This document shows, one piece after another, positions 1-11,139 of a stretch of DNA of 64,000 bases. Under the pieces are notes generated by a model. That model ran no database searches. It was not told where the DNA came from and saw only the letters and a list, made by a program, of their open reading frames with translations. The translations under genes were made by a program, and so were the position numbers. This DNA is from Gyromitra esculenta (Eukaryota; Ascomycota; Pezizomycetes; Pezizales; Discinaceae), in NCBI GenBank assembly GCA_038503075.1, contig JBCAML010000001.1:2852001-2916000 (forward strand), written 5' to 3'. How positions within the stretch are numbered: position 1 is the first letter of the stretch; every line of letters starts with the position of its first letter.

Positions 1-135
1 AAATTACTGCTGCCCGGTACTCCTAAGAAGATTAGGGTTGAAAAATATGAGGATCAAGAGATGGGAAGTTCTCTCGTAATCCATAACAAGAATTTTAGGA
101 TTACTGGGTTGTTTGGAAAAATTCTGAGAATTTAA
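1..135 (+). CDS. Possible C-terminal tail of a gene cut by the left window edge
   Basis: Frame 1 is open from the first base to a TAA at 133-135, giving 44 codons rich in Lys, Arg, Leu and Ile. No start codon, splice acceptor or family motif is visible. It could be the last exon of a gene lying to the left, or a chance open frame in AT-rich DNA. I see nothing that decides between these. Confidence 0.15.
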   Translation, partial: KLLLPGTPKKIRVEKYEDQEMGSSLVIHNKNFRITGLFGKILRI

Positions 136-2363
136 TATTTCTAACATTATTAATTAGACAGTATTCCAGCAACAGCGGCTATTTATTTATCGATCCAACG
201 TATCCCATCGTCTGTAGAATCGTGTTTTCGGTTCACCAGTGTCCCTAATTCTTTTTGTAAACAGCAAAAAATGCTACTACACCACCACCAACTATAAATT
301 TGTTTAACCTTAGAGGCAAAGAGCATGAATAATAATCAGACTACCTACCTTTTAATTTCAATAATTTTGCAATTTTTTTCGGCTGCAAAATTTATGCTGG
401 AACATGATGGCATTCTATGCTATGTCTACCTCAGAAGTATTCTGCTTTCTTGATGCTAAAACCTCTATTACTCTCTCAACTCTCAATTGATTTCTATGAA
501 TTTAGCCCTAGTCAGATTGTCTTTTTATACTCTACATTTAGATAGTGCAAAAAACAAAATATAGTCTTGTAAATGATGGTTAATTTTAAATACAAAATTG
601 TTGCCCAAATCACCACACCAACCCAGGAATTTTGATCGTAACACAATTAATATACGAGATAGAAACTTGCACACATGGCAGAATAGCTTTAGACATATAC
701 TAGAAACTTATTTGAAAGCCCTCTCATTATTAGAGGCCTAGAGGTTGAAAGGAAATTAAAAGAAGTGAGAAAAGTAGGCATTTTCGATCAAAATTAGAGC
801 CCATGACTGTATATACACCGAAAATATATTTAAGAACATGGCAACGGGCTTACTCGCCAGTCTCCGTTACAGACCATGGGATACAGTTTTCTACCATAAA
901 TATCCTTAGTACAACATTATTTATGGCAAAACCATCCCATTATAGTCAAATTGACTCCCGTAATTATCCTTATCTTTAAAAGTCAACTCCCTTCTAGGTA
1001 AGAGATGATTTATACGATCGTGCCACACAAAGTATCCACGTATTAAGGGTAGGGGAGGGGTGTGGTGGGTGATAGAACAGTGAAGCTTTTCGTTCTGTAA
1101 GGTTATCATAGAAATAATCTAAGACATGTACTACCTTCATATCCTGACCCCTAATACAAAAGCAATATAGTGATAATGAATACCTCTTTAATACATATAT
1201 GATCCGCATACATAAAATGCTGCAGCGACCCCAGAGAAAGTTCAGTTATATTAAGACAACACTACTTATAAGCTTAAGTCGGGTAGTACTGGCACATACA
1301 CGTATCAATAGATTTTCAGGAGCTCGGAGAGTAGTGGTAAATCAAATATGCCTTATTGTATGACTTGAGTTTGCTAATAGGTGTTACCTATATATTAGAT
1401 GATTTAACTAACCTAGGGCCGAAAAGCATCACTGAAACTGCTAGTTTTTTTTTTTTGTTAAACCATTGTTTCATTGTTTAAATCTGGTACAAGAATGTCA
1501 CATGCAACCGAAGTTATAGTGTGAACAAAACCCCACTGAAACTACTAGCACTTTCCTTGAGAATATATAGGCTGCAAACTTAAGACTTATACACACTACC
1601 CCAAATCGGTGGACAATAATAATTTCCCCTATTGGGCCCTGAGAGCCTAGATCATACATATATGAACTATTAGTTACTAGTAATATTAAAGCGATAAGTT
1701 TTCGTATAGTTGCAAGGATGCCTTAATGTCCCAAATAACGACCTAGGCCTAAAGAGATGAAATGCTGAGCATCGACGAGCGAAATAGAGAAAAAATGGCA
1801 CTCGGCATATTAGAGTACCTTAAGAGTCTAAATACAGTTGGGTTCAGAACAGTGCTCTCGGGCCGGGGAATTCAATGCCGAAAATTGTTACCAGGGTGGT
1901 CCAAAGATCTGAAGTTGACGACAATATGCACCCCAGGATCTTTCTCGGGGAACCGCGAATGCATCCGAGACCGGGTCTTTTTTTAGCGAATACTTAATTC
2001 GTTATTGATCAACAAAGATTACATCTACAATGGGATTGCCTGATCGTCCCATCATGCTCAATACTTGTGGATAAAATACCTGTGGTAGCAAAGCATGTAA
2101 ATTGCTGGCTAAATACCGACTTGCACACGCCTCCACAAGTATTCGCCTAACGGAATCCCGAAACTGCGGGGGTTTCCCCACAAAAATTATAATTTCTTGA
2201 TAAGCCCTTGTAACCCACGGACTGGAGAGCGGGGTGATTCCCATAAGAGCGAAAACAAAAATTAGGGTTTTGCGTGTCTAGGATAATTCATGGAGTTGAA
2301 ATAAAGGACGCTGCCCTTTCGCTGGTTTTAATATTCAAAGTTCCACCATACGTGCGCTATACG
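136..2363. other. AT-rich intergenic stretch
   Basis: I see no supportable gene. Open frames are short, in poor context and carry no family motif. The only structured item is the T-run-anchored repeat near 1443-1535, which has a second copy at 41532-41625. The last few hundred bases presumably hold the promoter of the sugar transporter that starts at 2364. Confidence 0.6.
1443..1535 (-). repeat. Dispersed repeat with A-tail, truncated copy
   Basis: About 93 bases match 41532-41625 with scattered, mostly transition differences. Both copies begin on the + strand with a run of T followed by GTTAAA(C/T)CATTGTTTCATTG, so on the - strand the element ends in a poly-A tail. Similarity stops abruptly at the other side, as in a 5'-truncated retroposed copy. 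The class (LINE/SINE-like, or an LTR end beside an A-run) cannot be settled here. Confidence 0.6.
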
Positions 2364-4615
2364 ATGTCTCCAACTGCTGGAAGCCCAAAGTTCATTGACC
2401 TAGTTAAGGATGATGTTACCCCATGGTACAAGAAACCAAATCTTCGACGCCTCTACTTATCTCTTGTCCCAGCAGCTATGGGTGTAGAATGGACTTCAGG
2501 CTTCGACGGCTCAATCATGAACGGATTGCAGGCGGTTGACTCATGGGATAGATGTATGCTCTTAGTAAAACCAAAACGAAAAGGCAAGCACAAGAATAGT
2601 TATACTAAAATTATTTATAACGCCTTATAAGATTTCAATCACCCTCGAGGAGCAATTTTAGGGATAATGAATTCGATATATTCACTCGGTGCACTTTCGA
2701 TGATGCCTATCGTCCCTTGGGTCAACGATAAATATGGACGCAGGATGTCTATTATTGTCGGAAGTATCATAATGGTAATTGGGGCAGTACTCCAGACATG
2801 CTCAGTACATTGTATGTCTCCGTACGGATCCTGTGGTACGAAATTACTTTGACAAGGGCTAACTTCAAATTTGAGTGGCAATGTTTCTTGTTTCGCGATT
2901 CGTTCTAGGAATGGGGATACCATTTGCACTATCAGGTAGCTCCATGAAGCACGTTGATATCTTCGATTGCTGACTGAACCGCCTCTAGGGGGCTCACAAC
3001 TCATTGGAGAGCTAGCTTATCATAAAGAGAGAGCAGTCTTGACTTCGGCTTTTAACGTCAGCTGGTAGGCTCTAGCCGCCTTGGGAGACGGAGTCTTTGT
3101 GTAATGATCGATATCTATATAGGTATATCGGTGGAATTATCGCAGCTGGTGTGACTCTGGGCACGTTCCAGATACCTAGCGGTGGGTCGAGATCGTATGC
3201 TTAGTGACACGTAGGATTAACCATGCTAAACAATTTTAGAATGGGCATGGCGAATCCCCTCTATTCTACAAGTATTACCATCAGCATTCCAGCTTATTTT
3301 CATCTGGTAAACTTGAGCCTGTTTCAACATTGTACATGACACAAAGCTAACCTATATCCATATAGGGGCGTTCCTGAGAGTCCAAGGTATATGCGGTGAT
3401 AACGAGTTTAAAGGAGAGTTCGACTAATTCAATTCAGATGGTTGGCATCAAAAGACCGAACAAAAGAAGCGTATGACATCCTTGTAAAATACCATGGCGA
3501 AGGCGATCCAAATAGCGAGTACGTCAAAGCAGAGTACGCGGAGATGATAGCAACAATTCAGATGGATATGGAACAAAAGAAACACACCTGGGCAGAACTT
3601 GTTTCCACAAAGGCAAACATGAAGCGGTGTGCACTTGTAGCCTTCATCGGAACGTTCAGCCAATGGAGTGGTAACGGTATTGACACAACAAAGTTCTCTT
3701 CTTCTCTCTTCGAAACTGACATAACTAGGTCTTGTTTCGTACTATTTGGCTCGTGTTCTCGAAACTGTCGGTATTAATTCAAAAAGAACACAAAATAAGG
3801 TCAACCTCGGTCTTAATTGTTGGAATCTGGTAACTGGATTCACAGCCTCCTATCTAGTTAGCATAACACCGAGAAGAGTCATGTACCTCACATCCGTAAC
3901 TGGAATGTTTATTACATTTGCGTCTTGGACTGGAGCCAGTGCAAGTTTCGCCAATACTCATGACCCTAAAGCAGCAGCAGCGGTTGTGGCAATGATATTT
4001 CTCTATTGTGAGTTTTGGTTTATCAAAAAACTTCAAAACCTCTGGCATTTAGCTCACCATTCATAGATCCTTTCTACAATGGTGCCCCACTAACGTAAGG
4101 TTACATATATTCTTTCCAGAGTTCAAATGTCACTAATAATTTAGTTACACATACACAATCGAGCTCTTCCCTTTCAGTATGAGAGCAAAGGGAACTGTTG
4201 TTGTGCAAACTTTCTCCCGCTTCGCCTCATTTTTCAATCAATTTGTTAATCCCATCGGTCTTGCGAATATTGGGTGGAAATATTACATTGTTTACACGGT
4301 CTGGCTTGCGGTCGAAGGGGTCGGTAAGTGCATATAATCTTCACCAATCGCTTAAAAGTGATGACCAACTATCTAAAGTAAAAAATGTACGCAAAAGTGA
4401 TATTTTTTACCTTCCCAGAGACGAAAGATAAAACACTCGAGGACTTGGCTTTCAGTAGGTTTCCTCTCATTAGCACAATCCTAATACTCGCTTCGGAATT
4501 GCTGACAAAATCAGTTTTCGAGGGCGATGATAAAGCGGCTGAGCAGACTAAGAGATCGGATTTACAAAAGGAGGCTATCGATAATACTGCACTCGATTTC
4601 CCAGAAAAAGTGTAA
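2364..4615 (+). CDS. MFS sugar-porter transporter (lactose/hexose permease-like), 13 exons, intact
   Basis: Twelve-helix plasma-membrane permease of the sugar-porter family, probably a sugar:proton symporter. Exons: 2364-2553, 2632-2811, 2876-2935, 2989-3064, 3123-3181, 3240-3306, 3366-3386, 3438-3676, 3729-4007, 4067-4094, 4145-4323, 4398-4454, 4515-4615. Together they encode 511 residues without a stop, a normal length for the family. Family motifs fall in place only after splicing: WTSGFDGSIMNG in helix 1, DKYGRR near residue 97 (loop 2-3), PESPRW near 214 and PETK near 467. Each intron has a GT donor and an AG acceptor, and several have a clear CTNAC branch site. Unspliced, the locus looks like a string of broken ORFs, because stops such as the TAG at 3066 lie inside introns. 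The family resemblance is closest to fungal lactose-permease-type proteins. The substrate cannot be read from sequence. Confidence 0.9.
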
Positions 4616-4981
4616 AACCATAGTTGCAATAGACATCTTACTGGAGGAATGGTACCGTACACCCCATCTAAGCCAGCTCTTCGCACAATTTATACGAGCG
4701 CAAGGTGTAATAAAATTTCTTTGGGAATTCTCCTGTGGCATCTATGTAGAGCATCTAACTCCTAAATTGATCCTCTAATCTCCATAGACACCTGCTCTTG
4801 AAAGTGGACAATTCTTCCTTAAGTACTAAACTTATGGTCCCCAACGTTAGCTCATAACAAGATATCGACAACGCGAGCGCTAGCTCATAGCTAATATAAA
4901 TATGATTATAATTTTATTATAGACAACACAATGAAAACTCTAATCCGTAATTATCTAGCCACCAACCCACTCTAGTTACAG
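4616..4981. other. Convergent intergenic spacer
   Basis: About 370 bases between the 3' ends of the transporter (+) and the hydrolase (-). It presumably holds both 3' ends and polyadenylation signals. No other structure is seen. Confidence 0.6.
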
Positions 4982-6254
4982 TTACAGCTGGTTCGCACTC
5001 AAAAAATCGAGAATACTTTTAAATGCCACTTTGGCATTCAAGTGCAAATTGATACCATGGCCCGAATCCGGGTGAATTATCGTCTTGAACGCACTGGATG
5101 AAGGAAACAGCGGTGCACTAGCATCCAAGATTCCAGTACAGTTTCCACCGCAAAATGGAAGGTCATATTGGCCGGTGATAATCTATTAAGCTTCGTTAGC
5201 AAATTTATACACGAAAGTAAAAAACTGATAAACATACCAAAACTGGGCCCTTGAAGCTAGCGGCGAAAAAATTACCAGCAGGAAGGCTCATGAACGTTCC
5301 CAAACCGGCTGGTTGTTTATTGGCTTCGGCATAATCGAGTAGCTCTGCGGTGAAAAAAGGATACTTCAGGAAGAACAGCTGGTTTGACCACTTCGTAGCC
5401 CATGTGAAGTACGAACTAGCAAAATCTTTGAACTTTTTCGGAGACTGAATTCTCGCAATCTGGAAACCCCAAACACCAAGGGCGGATGTTTGATACGTAA
5501 AGTTGTGCGAGAAACCTGTCAAGATGATTCCGTCGGATATCCCAGGATAGGTTGAGGCGAGGTAGTTACTAAGGACGGAGCCATAGGAGTGACCGACATG
5601 GATAACCTTCTCAGGAACCTTCACCCAGTCGAGGCCCAACTTATCGGTCTGGATCAGTGTCGTCAGTTTTTCAAGGATGGCAACCTCAGTGAATGACTGA
5701 ACGATATTATTTGGATCTGGCTTAGATGATTTTCCATTGCCGAGACGATCGTAGAAAAAAGTTGAGTAGCCCTGAGCAATTGCCGCGTCGACATAACTGT
5801 TGTTCTCGCGGGAAACCTCGGGATCCCAATATCTACCCACCAAGTTAGCCATCCTAATCTACTAAATCAAAATTGATGATGGGGCTGCTTAAAATACATA
5901 CGCTTTATCAAATCCAATACCATGAGTCAAAATTTGTACTATCTGAGCCTTGTCTCCACCGTTCGCTGGGGTACAGAATCTCGCATTGATGTTGTATGTC
6001 CCCGTGATATTTACATATCCAGTTGCTGCGGACGTTTGTGCATTCCGATTTATGAATATGAACTCTAAATCCGTAGCTTCTTCATTGTTCGTTAAAGGAG
6101 GGAATCCGTAGATGCCGTTCTGAGCAGTGACTGTCACTGGAATATCCAAGTCTTTGCATTTTCGATTAGAAGTACTGTTGCTAGGGATGGCAGTAGCGGA
6201 GACGAGGCTCGCGGCCAGCAATGAAGTGAGAACTGCGAAACACTTGGTGACCAT
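4982..6254 (-). CDS. Secreted alpha/beta hydrolase
   Basis: Serine hydrolase of the alpha/beta-hydrolase fold, predicted to be secreted. Exons on the minus strand are 6254-5902, 5853-5238 and 5182-4982, giving 389 residues. Residues 1-20 form a signal peptide (short basic start, hydrophobic core, SATA-type cleavage site). The nucleophile elbow GHSYGS places the catalytic Ser near residue 207. The acid is probably Asp in GQYD near 329, and the base is His in SGHGINLH near 364. Both lie in the last exon, so any model stopping at the second exon loses the triad. The motif LTHGIGFDK in exon 1 is the usual oxyanion-side HG strand end. Several NxS/T sites support passage through the secretory pathway. 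The substrate (ester, lipid or lactone) is unknown. An ATG at 5852 inside exon 2 should not be taken as the start. Confidence 0.85.
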
Positions 6255-8753
6255 GATGAATTATGATGAACCGATGTACTGTACGATCCTAATGCTGATT
6301 CTTAACTCGAGAATTGGAGACACTCGAGATATTCATACACCTTTATAATTTTTCTCTCATTCATTGCCTCTAGGCTTCATCATGTCATCCTATTTACGGC
6401 TTGGAAAACATCCGCTACTTGCGTCAATCCTTCACACCGAGACACATATCAGGCCCCAGTACGGCTTCGATTGAATTGAAGAATGTCTGCGGTTAGTCGC
6501 TATCCGAAGTGAGCCGCAAGACACATTGATGATGATGTATTCGTTTAATGATTACTATCACTAACAAACCCGGCATCCGGGATGCCAAATATCCTGCAGT
6601 ATTTGATTGATTGGGTAAAATAACAGCAAAAAGCAGGGGTTTAGGTAAGCACAGTACCTTAATTGTCATACGAATTTGTACACGCGAAGGTACATTCCAA
6701 ATAGTGCTGACAGGCAAGTGGCTATTCCACATGGTACTACATCAACTACACCAGTGCACATGGTTGCATATGCGTGTCTGCCGCTTCGGTTGATTTGAAG
6801 ATATCTTAATTGAAAGCGAAGGATACCTATTGTAGTGTCCAATTAGAGATGGCCAGTGGTACCGCAGTAACTCAGCCTTAGCCACTAGCATGAGAAATAT
6901 ACATGTTGCCTTGTAAAAAGCCCTATAGCCTGATGAAGGATCGATCGGCCAACAGACTTCACGATTCCAAATATCGGCATCTGTGAGCGTATAATATATT
7001 CAAAATCCCATGGACGAAGAGTTCCCGAAAATGCATGATGATTACTACCTTTACTTACAAATACCTGTTAGGGGACGTATGAAAGCGTTACCTCGGCCCC
7101 ACTCAGCCCCAACGATCTCATTCTTCAAATTCAGAATAAGACCTCGACTGGATAGCGCTATATACCAACTTCAGATAACCAACCTTGAATAAACTTATGC
7201 CAACGTCCATTCACAGTAGTAGTTGTTACGAGAGTATTAAACGAAGGTCATTCAGTCTTCAATGGCAATCTAAAGGTTATCCGTCCCTTCCGGCTTTGTT
7301 GCACGGATATTTTGACAAATAAGCAAATGGCGGCTGGCCATGGCTTCCTAGGAAAACGCTGTTTGGAAGATAAGCCTTCAAGCAACCTTTAGCTGTCGAG
7401 TTCAGTAATATCAGACATTTCTATCATGATTATACTAGATTTTAAGATTCTAGATCTGTGCCAACATGTCAGGGGCAGAGGCACATACATGTACTCTACT
7501 CCCTCCATCTTCGCCAGCAGGACCAATTGTAACAGGACCAGTCGGGGCAAGATTTTGGCAACGCCCCAAGGACCGGCGAGTGTCATCGTACCCTTGTGTA
7601 CTCGTATTTGACTGATGTTCTGCTTTTTCAAAACGAGCCACTTCTACCTCTCATTCAGTGTAGCCCACAAGCGCGCAAGTTGCTTTAAAGTGAGCACCTT
7701 TTGCCGCTCGAAGATACGGGATAGTACAGATCGTTTTAGAATTTGAAATATACCCTAGGTCCCCTCTCCTTGATCTCTAGCCCGTTTTACAAAGCGCCCC
7801 GAGACCCTCAGGGCATCTCAATCCATATCCATTATTAGCGTAAGGAGCTCGAGATAGTCCCCGAATACCCACGCGGTACCTCGAGGCACGTCGTATATTA
7901 CACTACGTATTCTTATGGGTTCACCTAAAGCCATCGATTTTGCGCAATTTAGCAGGATTGTAGATTCATACCCAGCTCATCCCAAAAACGTCAGCCTAGT
8001 ACGAGCATAAACACAATTACCCACTTATAGCAAAAACGCCTTCCCTGGTGAGATGATATATGTAGTTAGCATCAACTTTAGGCGAGACACCTTCAAAATA
8101 TACATAGAATGCTTGCAGAGAGACGTTGAGATTTGGTACAACTGCGTGCCCAATCTCTCTACGTAATATCTACACAGCCAGTACTAAATCAAGAAAAGCA
8201 GCATATACCCCAGGTAGCTCGCCTCCATAGACTTCTCTCCCTCGTCCTACCTCGAGCACAGCCCTCAGGTTTCCTTGCCTTCCAGATTGTATAACTTTGA
8301 CATATTTTTTCCCCTATCTATCTTCAGCGTTAGTTCTCTCGCACCTCGAGCTCAGTCACCTTTCAAATTTTACTACCTATTAAACCGAAGAATAGCGTAT
8401 GAAAACCGAAAGCTTCATAACGACTAAATTGACGACAGTGCCAATTTAGGACCATAGCAGCTTTTAATGTGTCCCCTAGCGTATCTAGTAGCTTGCGTGG
8501 TGATAATTCAGGTCAGTATAAAAATCCACCACGGTAGCGTTTATATGTGTATTTTAATGAGTGCAAGGGTACGCCCCAAACAAACAGACCCCATCAAAAT
8601 CTAAAGCACTAACCCTTATTCTCTTGCGAATTACAGATATAATTCTTCCCACTCTCTCGATGAAGCATATCGCTACCCCTATCCGACTAATGCTTTACTC
8701 TGATCGAACCAGACGATTCGGGATATGTTGAGGGGCTATAAAGATCTTACTCT
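6255..8753. other. Intergenic stretch without a recognisable gene
   Basis: About 2.5 kb of mixed composition upstream of the hydrolase. A few frames of 60-80 codons exist near 6493, 7010 and 7400, but none has a family motif or a splice partner. The first bases left of 6255 on the minus strand hold the hydrolase promoter. I see no repeats with clear ends here. Confidence 0.55.
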
Positions 8754-9219
8754 TCCATGAACAGTGTGGTCCACGAGGCATGGCCGCTCGAGGCCTCGAC
8801 TCGAGCCAGTACGAGGTTGGGAGCTCACGAGCACGAGGTTCCTCGAGGCATGTGTGGCTGCTCGCCTCGAGCCGCTCGAGCATTCAAGTTAAATCATAAG
8901 TTGATTGTTGTTTAGACGAGCCTGTATGTTCCAGGACCTTTACTAGGCATGATTGGTGGAAAGAAAATAGCTAAGTTTGGGGGATGTTTCTAGCGAAACA
9001 GCGTGACTTTATAATATCCTAGCTAGTGGCTCTTTTCTTTATTTTTTAATATAAACTTTTTTAATATATATCTCAAGTTTATCGAGCCACCTCGAGCCGA
9101 CTCGAGGCAGCCCCCCATGTGCTCGAGCTGCTCGAAGCAGGCCCTCAAATGTACGAGCGGCCTCGAGGCATACCCATCCGCTCGCCTCGAGGCGCCTCGT
9201 GGACCACACTGTCCATGAA
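8754..9219. mobile_element. Non-autonomous hAT-type DNA transposon (MITE), 450 bp, with 8-bp TSD
   Basis: The element spans 8762-9211. Its left end is CAGTGTGGTCCACGAGGC and its right end is the exact reverse complement, an 18-bp perfect terminal inverted repeat. It is flanked on both sides by the identical 8-mer TCCATGAA (8754-8761 and 9212-9219). An 8-bp duplication and a CAGTG start are typical of the hAT superfamily. No transposase frame fits inside. Ten CTCGAG hexamers cluster in the two subterminal parts and could be transposase-binding repeats. The GC-rich ends differ strongly from the AT-rich middle around 8990-9080. The perfect ends and TSD suggest a fairly recent insertion. A degraded relative lies at 30087-30481. 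Confidence 0.9.
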
Positions 9220-11139
9220 GGATGAATACCCCAAGGATAGTCAGTGAGGGGTACCAGTATGGTGATAGCGAAAGGAAGATGGCGATAGACTACCAAAGCG
9301 ATTAAGATAACATGACTCACGAGCCGAACGGGGTTTTAGTCTTGAGATCAAATTTTAGGCCGCCCAAGTGCATTAATTCCATTTCTACTCAAGCCTAAGA
9401 CGACTTGTAGCAGAAGGGTGTATGAGGATGAGTTAGGTCACACCTAGGCTGGGTCGTATGCAGAGACAAAATAACGCACTTCTCGATAGACACCAGACTA
9501 TCTACAACGCTTGCAGCCAATCAAAACTACATCTATCCCTACAAATATCTTGGGTCAACACTTAGCTACATTTGGAACAAGCCCATGGCCTGTTAGAATC
9601 TCTCAATGTGAATGTCTCAGGAGCCGGGTCCGCTCAAGCTCACCTTTATGCATCATCTCGAACAGACTCGAGGGTCACACTATATAGGTCGATTACGAAG
9701 GTGAGAGAAGTGAGGAGAAATGAGGGGAAGAAAGGTGCTCGGTTTTCAAAAGAGGGGGGTTTATAGTCAAAATTGGTTCGCTGAGCGCGCGTATAGTAGG
9801 TCCCTCCCTTTGATAGAAACACCCTATAACTAGCTCAGATGTTTGAGTAAGTCAAGTCATGAGGACAGTGGTTCTTTAGCCTGATTTATTTATCCCCCCC
9901 CCCCAAAGCAGCAAGGAGGAGTTTTGGGAAAAACTCAAAGTGTCATCAAATATCACTCGGAATTCCTTTGTGAACTAAATATTCCAGATTATTTTTTTTG
10001 TTTAACTCATTCATTGTAACTAGCACTAAAGCTATGATGATACATAACATACCATATCCCAATAACTTCATCTCTTTCCTCATATTCCATCTTAAAGATT
10101 CTAGATAACCGCCTCCATAATACACCTAGCTTCTAGATCTCTCGATGTAACTCCGATGCCGTATAATGAAATACATGTAGTCATGAGAATTGATAAAGGG
10201 AGGCCTTTAAAACTCTAGCCTAGATCAACTGATCAAACCGTAACAAATACAACTTTAAGAGATATCCTCGGAGATAATTGCAACTTGCTCAGGGTATGTT
10301 CTTTAGAGGGGTATTGACAGCCGAGCAGCTAGCTATAGGCGCTTCACCGTCTGGTAGATGCTCAGACGAATCAGCTTTCGGGACTATTTCAACCCAATCG
10401 CCGAAAGTAGCTTTTGAAATCAGAACGAAGCCCAGGCAAGTAACTAAATATATTGAGGAAATTTCGAAAGCCAGGATTTATTACGCAAGAATACTAAGCA
10501 CAGTGTCTCATACCGCAAAAGTTTATACCTCCAAAAATCATTTAATGAACTACACAGTGGTTAAACTAAGCAAAATCTCGCACTATAGCCCTTAAGCTTA
10601 CAGTACCGGAAAGTGGTGTGTTTTTGGTACTGTATTGCTAGAAAGTGTAGGAGTAAGTCAGGATGACTACCATATTATCTTTGAGAACTCTGTAACACTA
10701 CCGATTTACTCCCGCATTCATGAGAATGATGTACGAATACCGTACCAATTTCATCCCCTTCCCGGTGCTGTAGTTTACCAGAATATTGAAAGTTGAAGAC
10801 AGAGTGCTTCCATGGCACTTACCTCCTTCAAAATTCAACACAACCAACCCAACACCAACAAAAGAAGCAAAATACCTAGCAAGAAGAAGAAGGCACGACC
10901 CCGTTCTTTCCTATATCCTATCCCCTACGCCGAAGCTGCTGCCTTACAATCTAATCAGATCCATCTAATCAGATCTCAGCTGTTGGAGCAAGGATTCTCG
11001 CAGGTGGCGCCGGTGGTTTAGCCGCACGGCTCAGTAGCTTCCAGCAACCGATAGGCACTCATCAAATGCATACATCCGCACCCACTTTCCATAGTTAATC
11101 CCTCTCCACAACCACCATCCCCTTGGGACGCAAGTTAGT
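9220..11139. other. Intergenic stretch upstream of the Asi-like gene
   Basis: About 1.9 kb. It contains a run of 11 C near 9895-9905 and an uninterpretable 105-codon frame at 10278-10595 with no family resemblance. The last 300 bases, CA-rich and with short pyrimidine tracts, look like the promoter and 5' leader of the gene starting at 11140. Confidence 0.5.

Noticed and set aside
2364..4615. Degenerate sugar-transporter pseudogene
   Set aside because: All apparent stops and frame changes fall in GT-AG introns, and the spliced frame is intact at 511 codons.
5205..5852. Stand-alone 215-residue hydrolase starting at 5852
   Set aside because: It lacks a signal peptide and the catalytic Asp and His. 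These lie in the flanking exons that join in frame.
7389..7641. Small genes on either strand near 7400-7640
   Set aside because: Overlapping frames on both strands, no motif, and no supportive splice or start context.
10278..10595. 105-residue frame upstream of the Asi-like gene
   Set aside because: No family resemblance, odd composition, and no splice partner; likely a chance frame.
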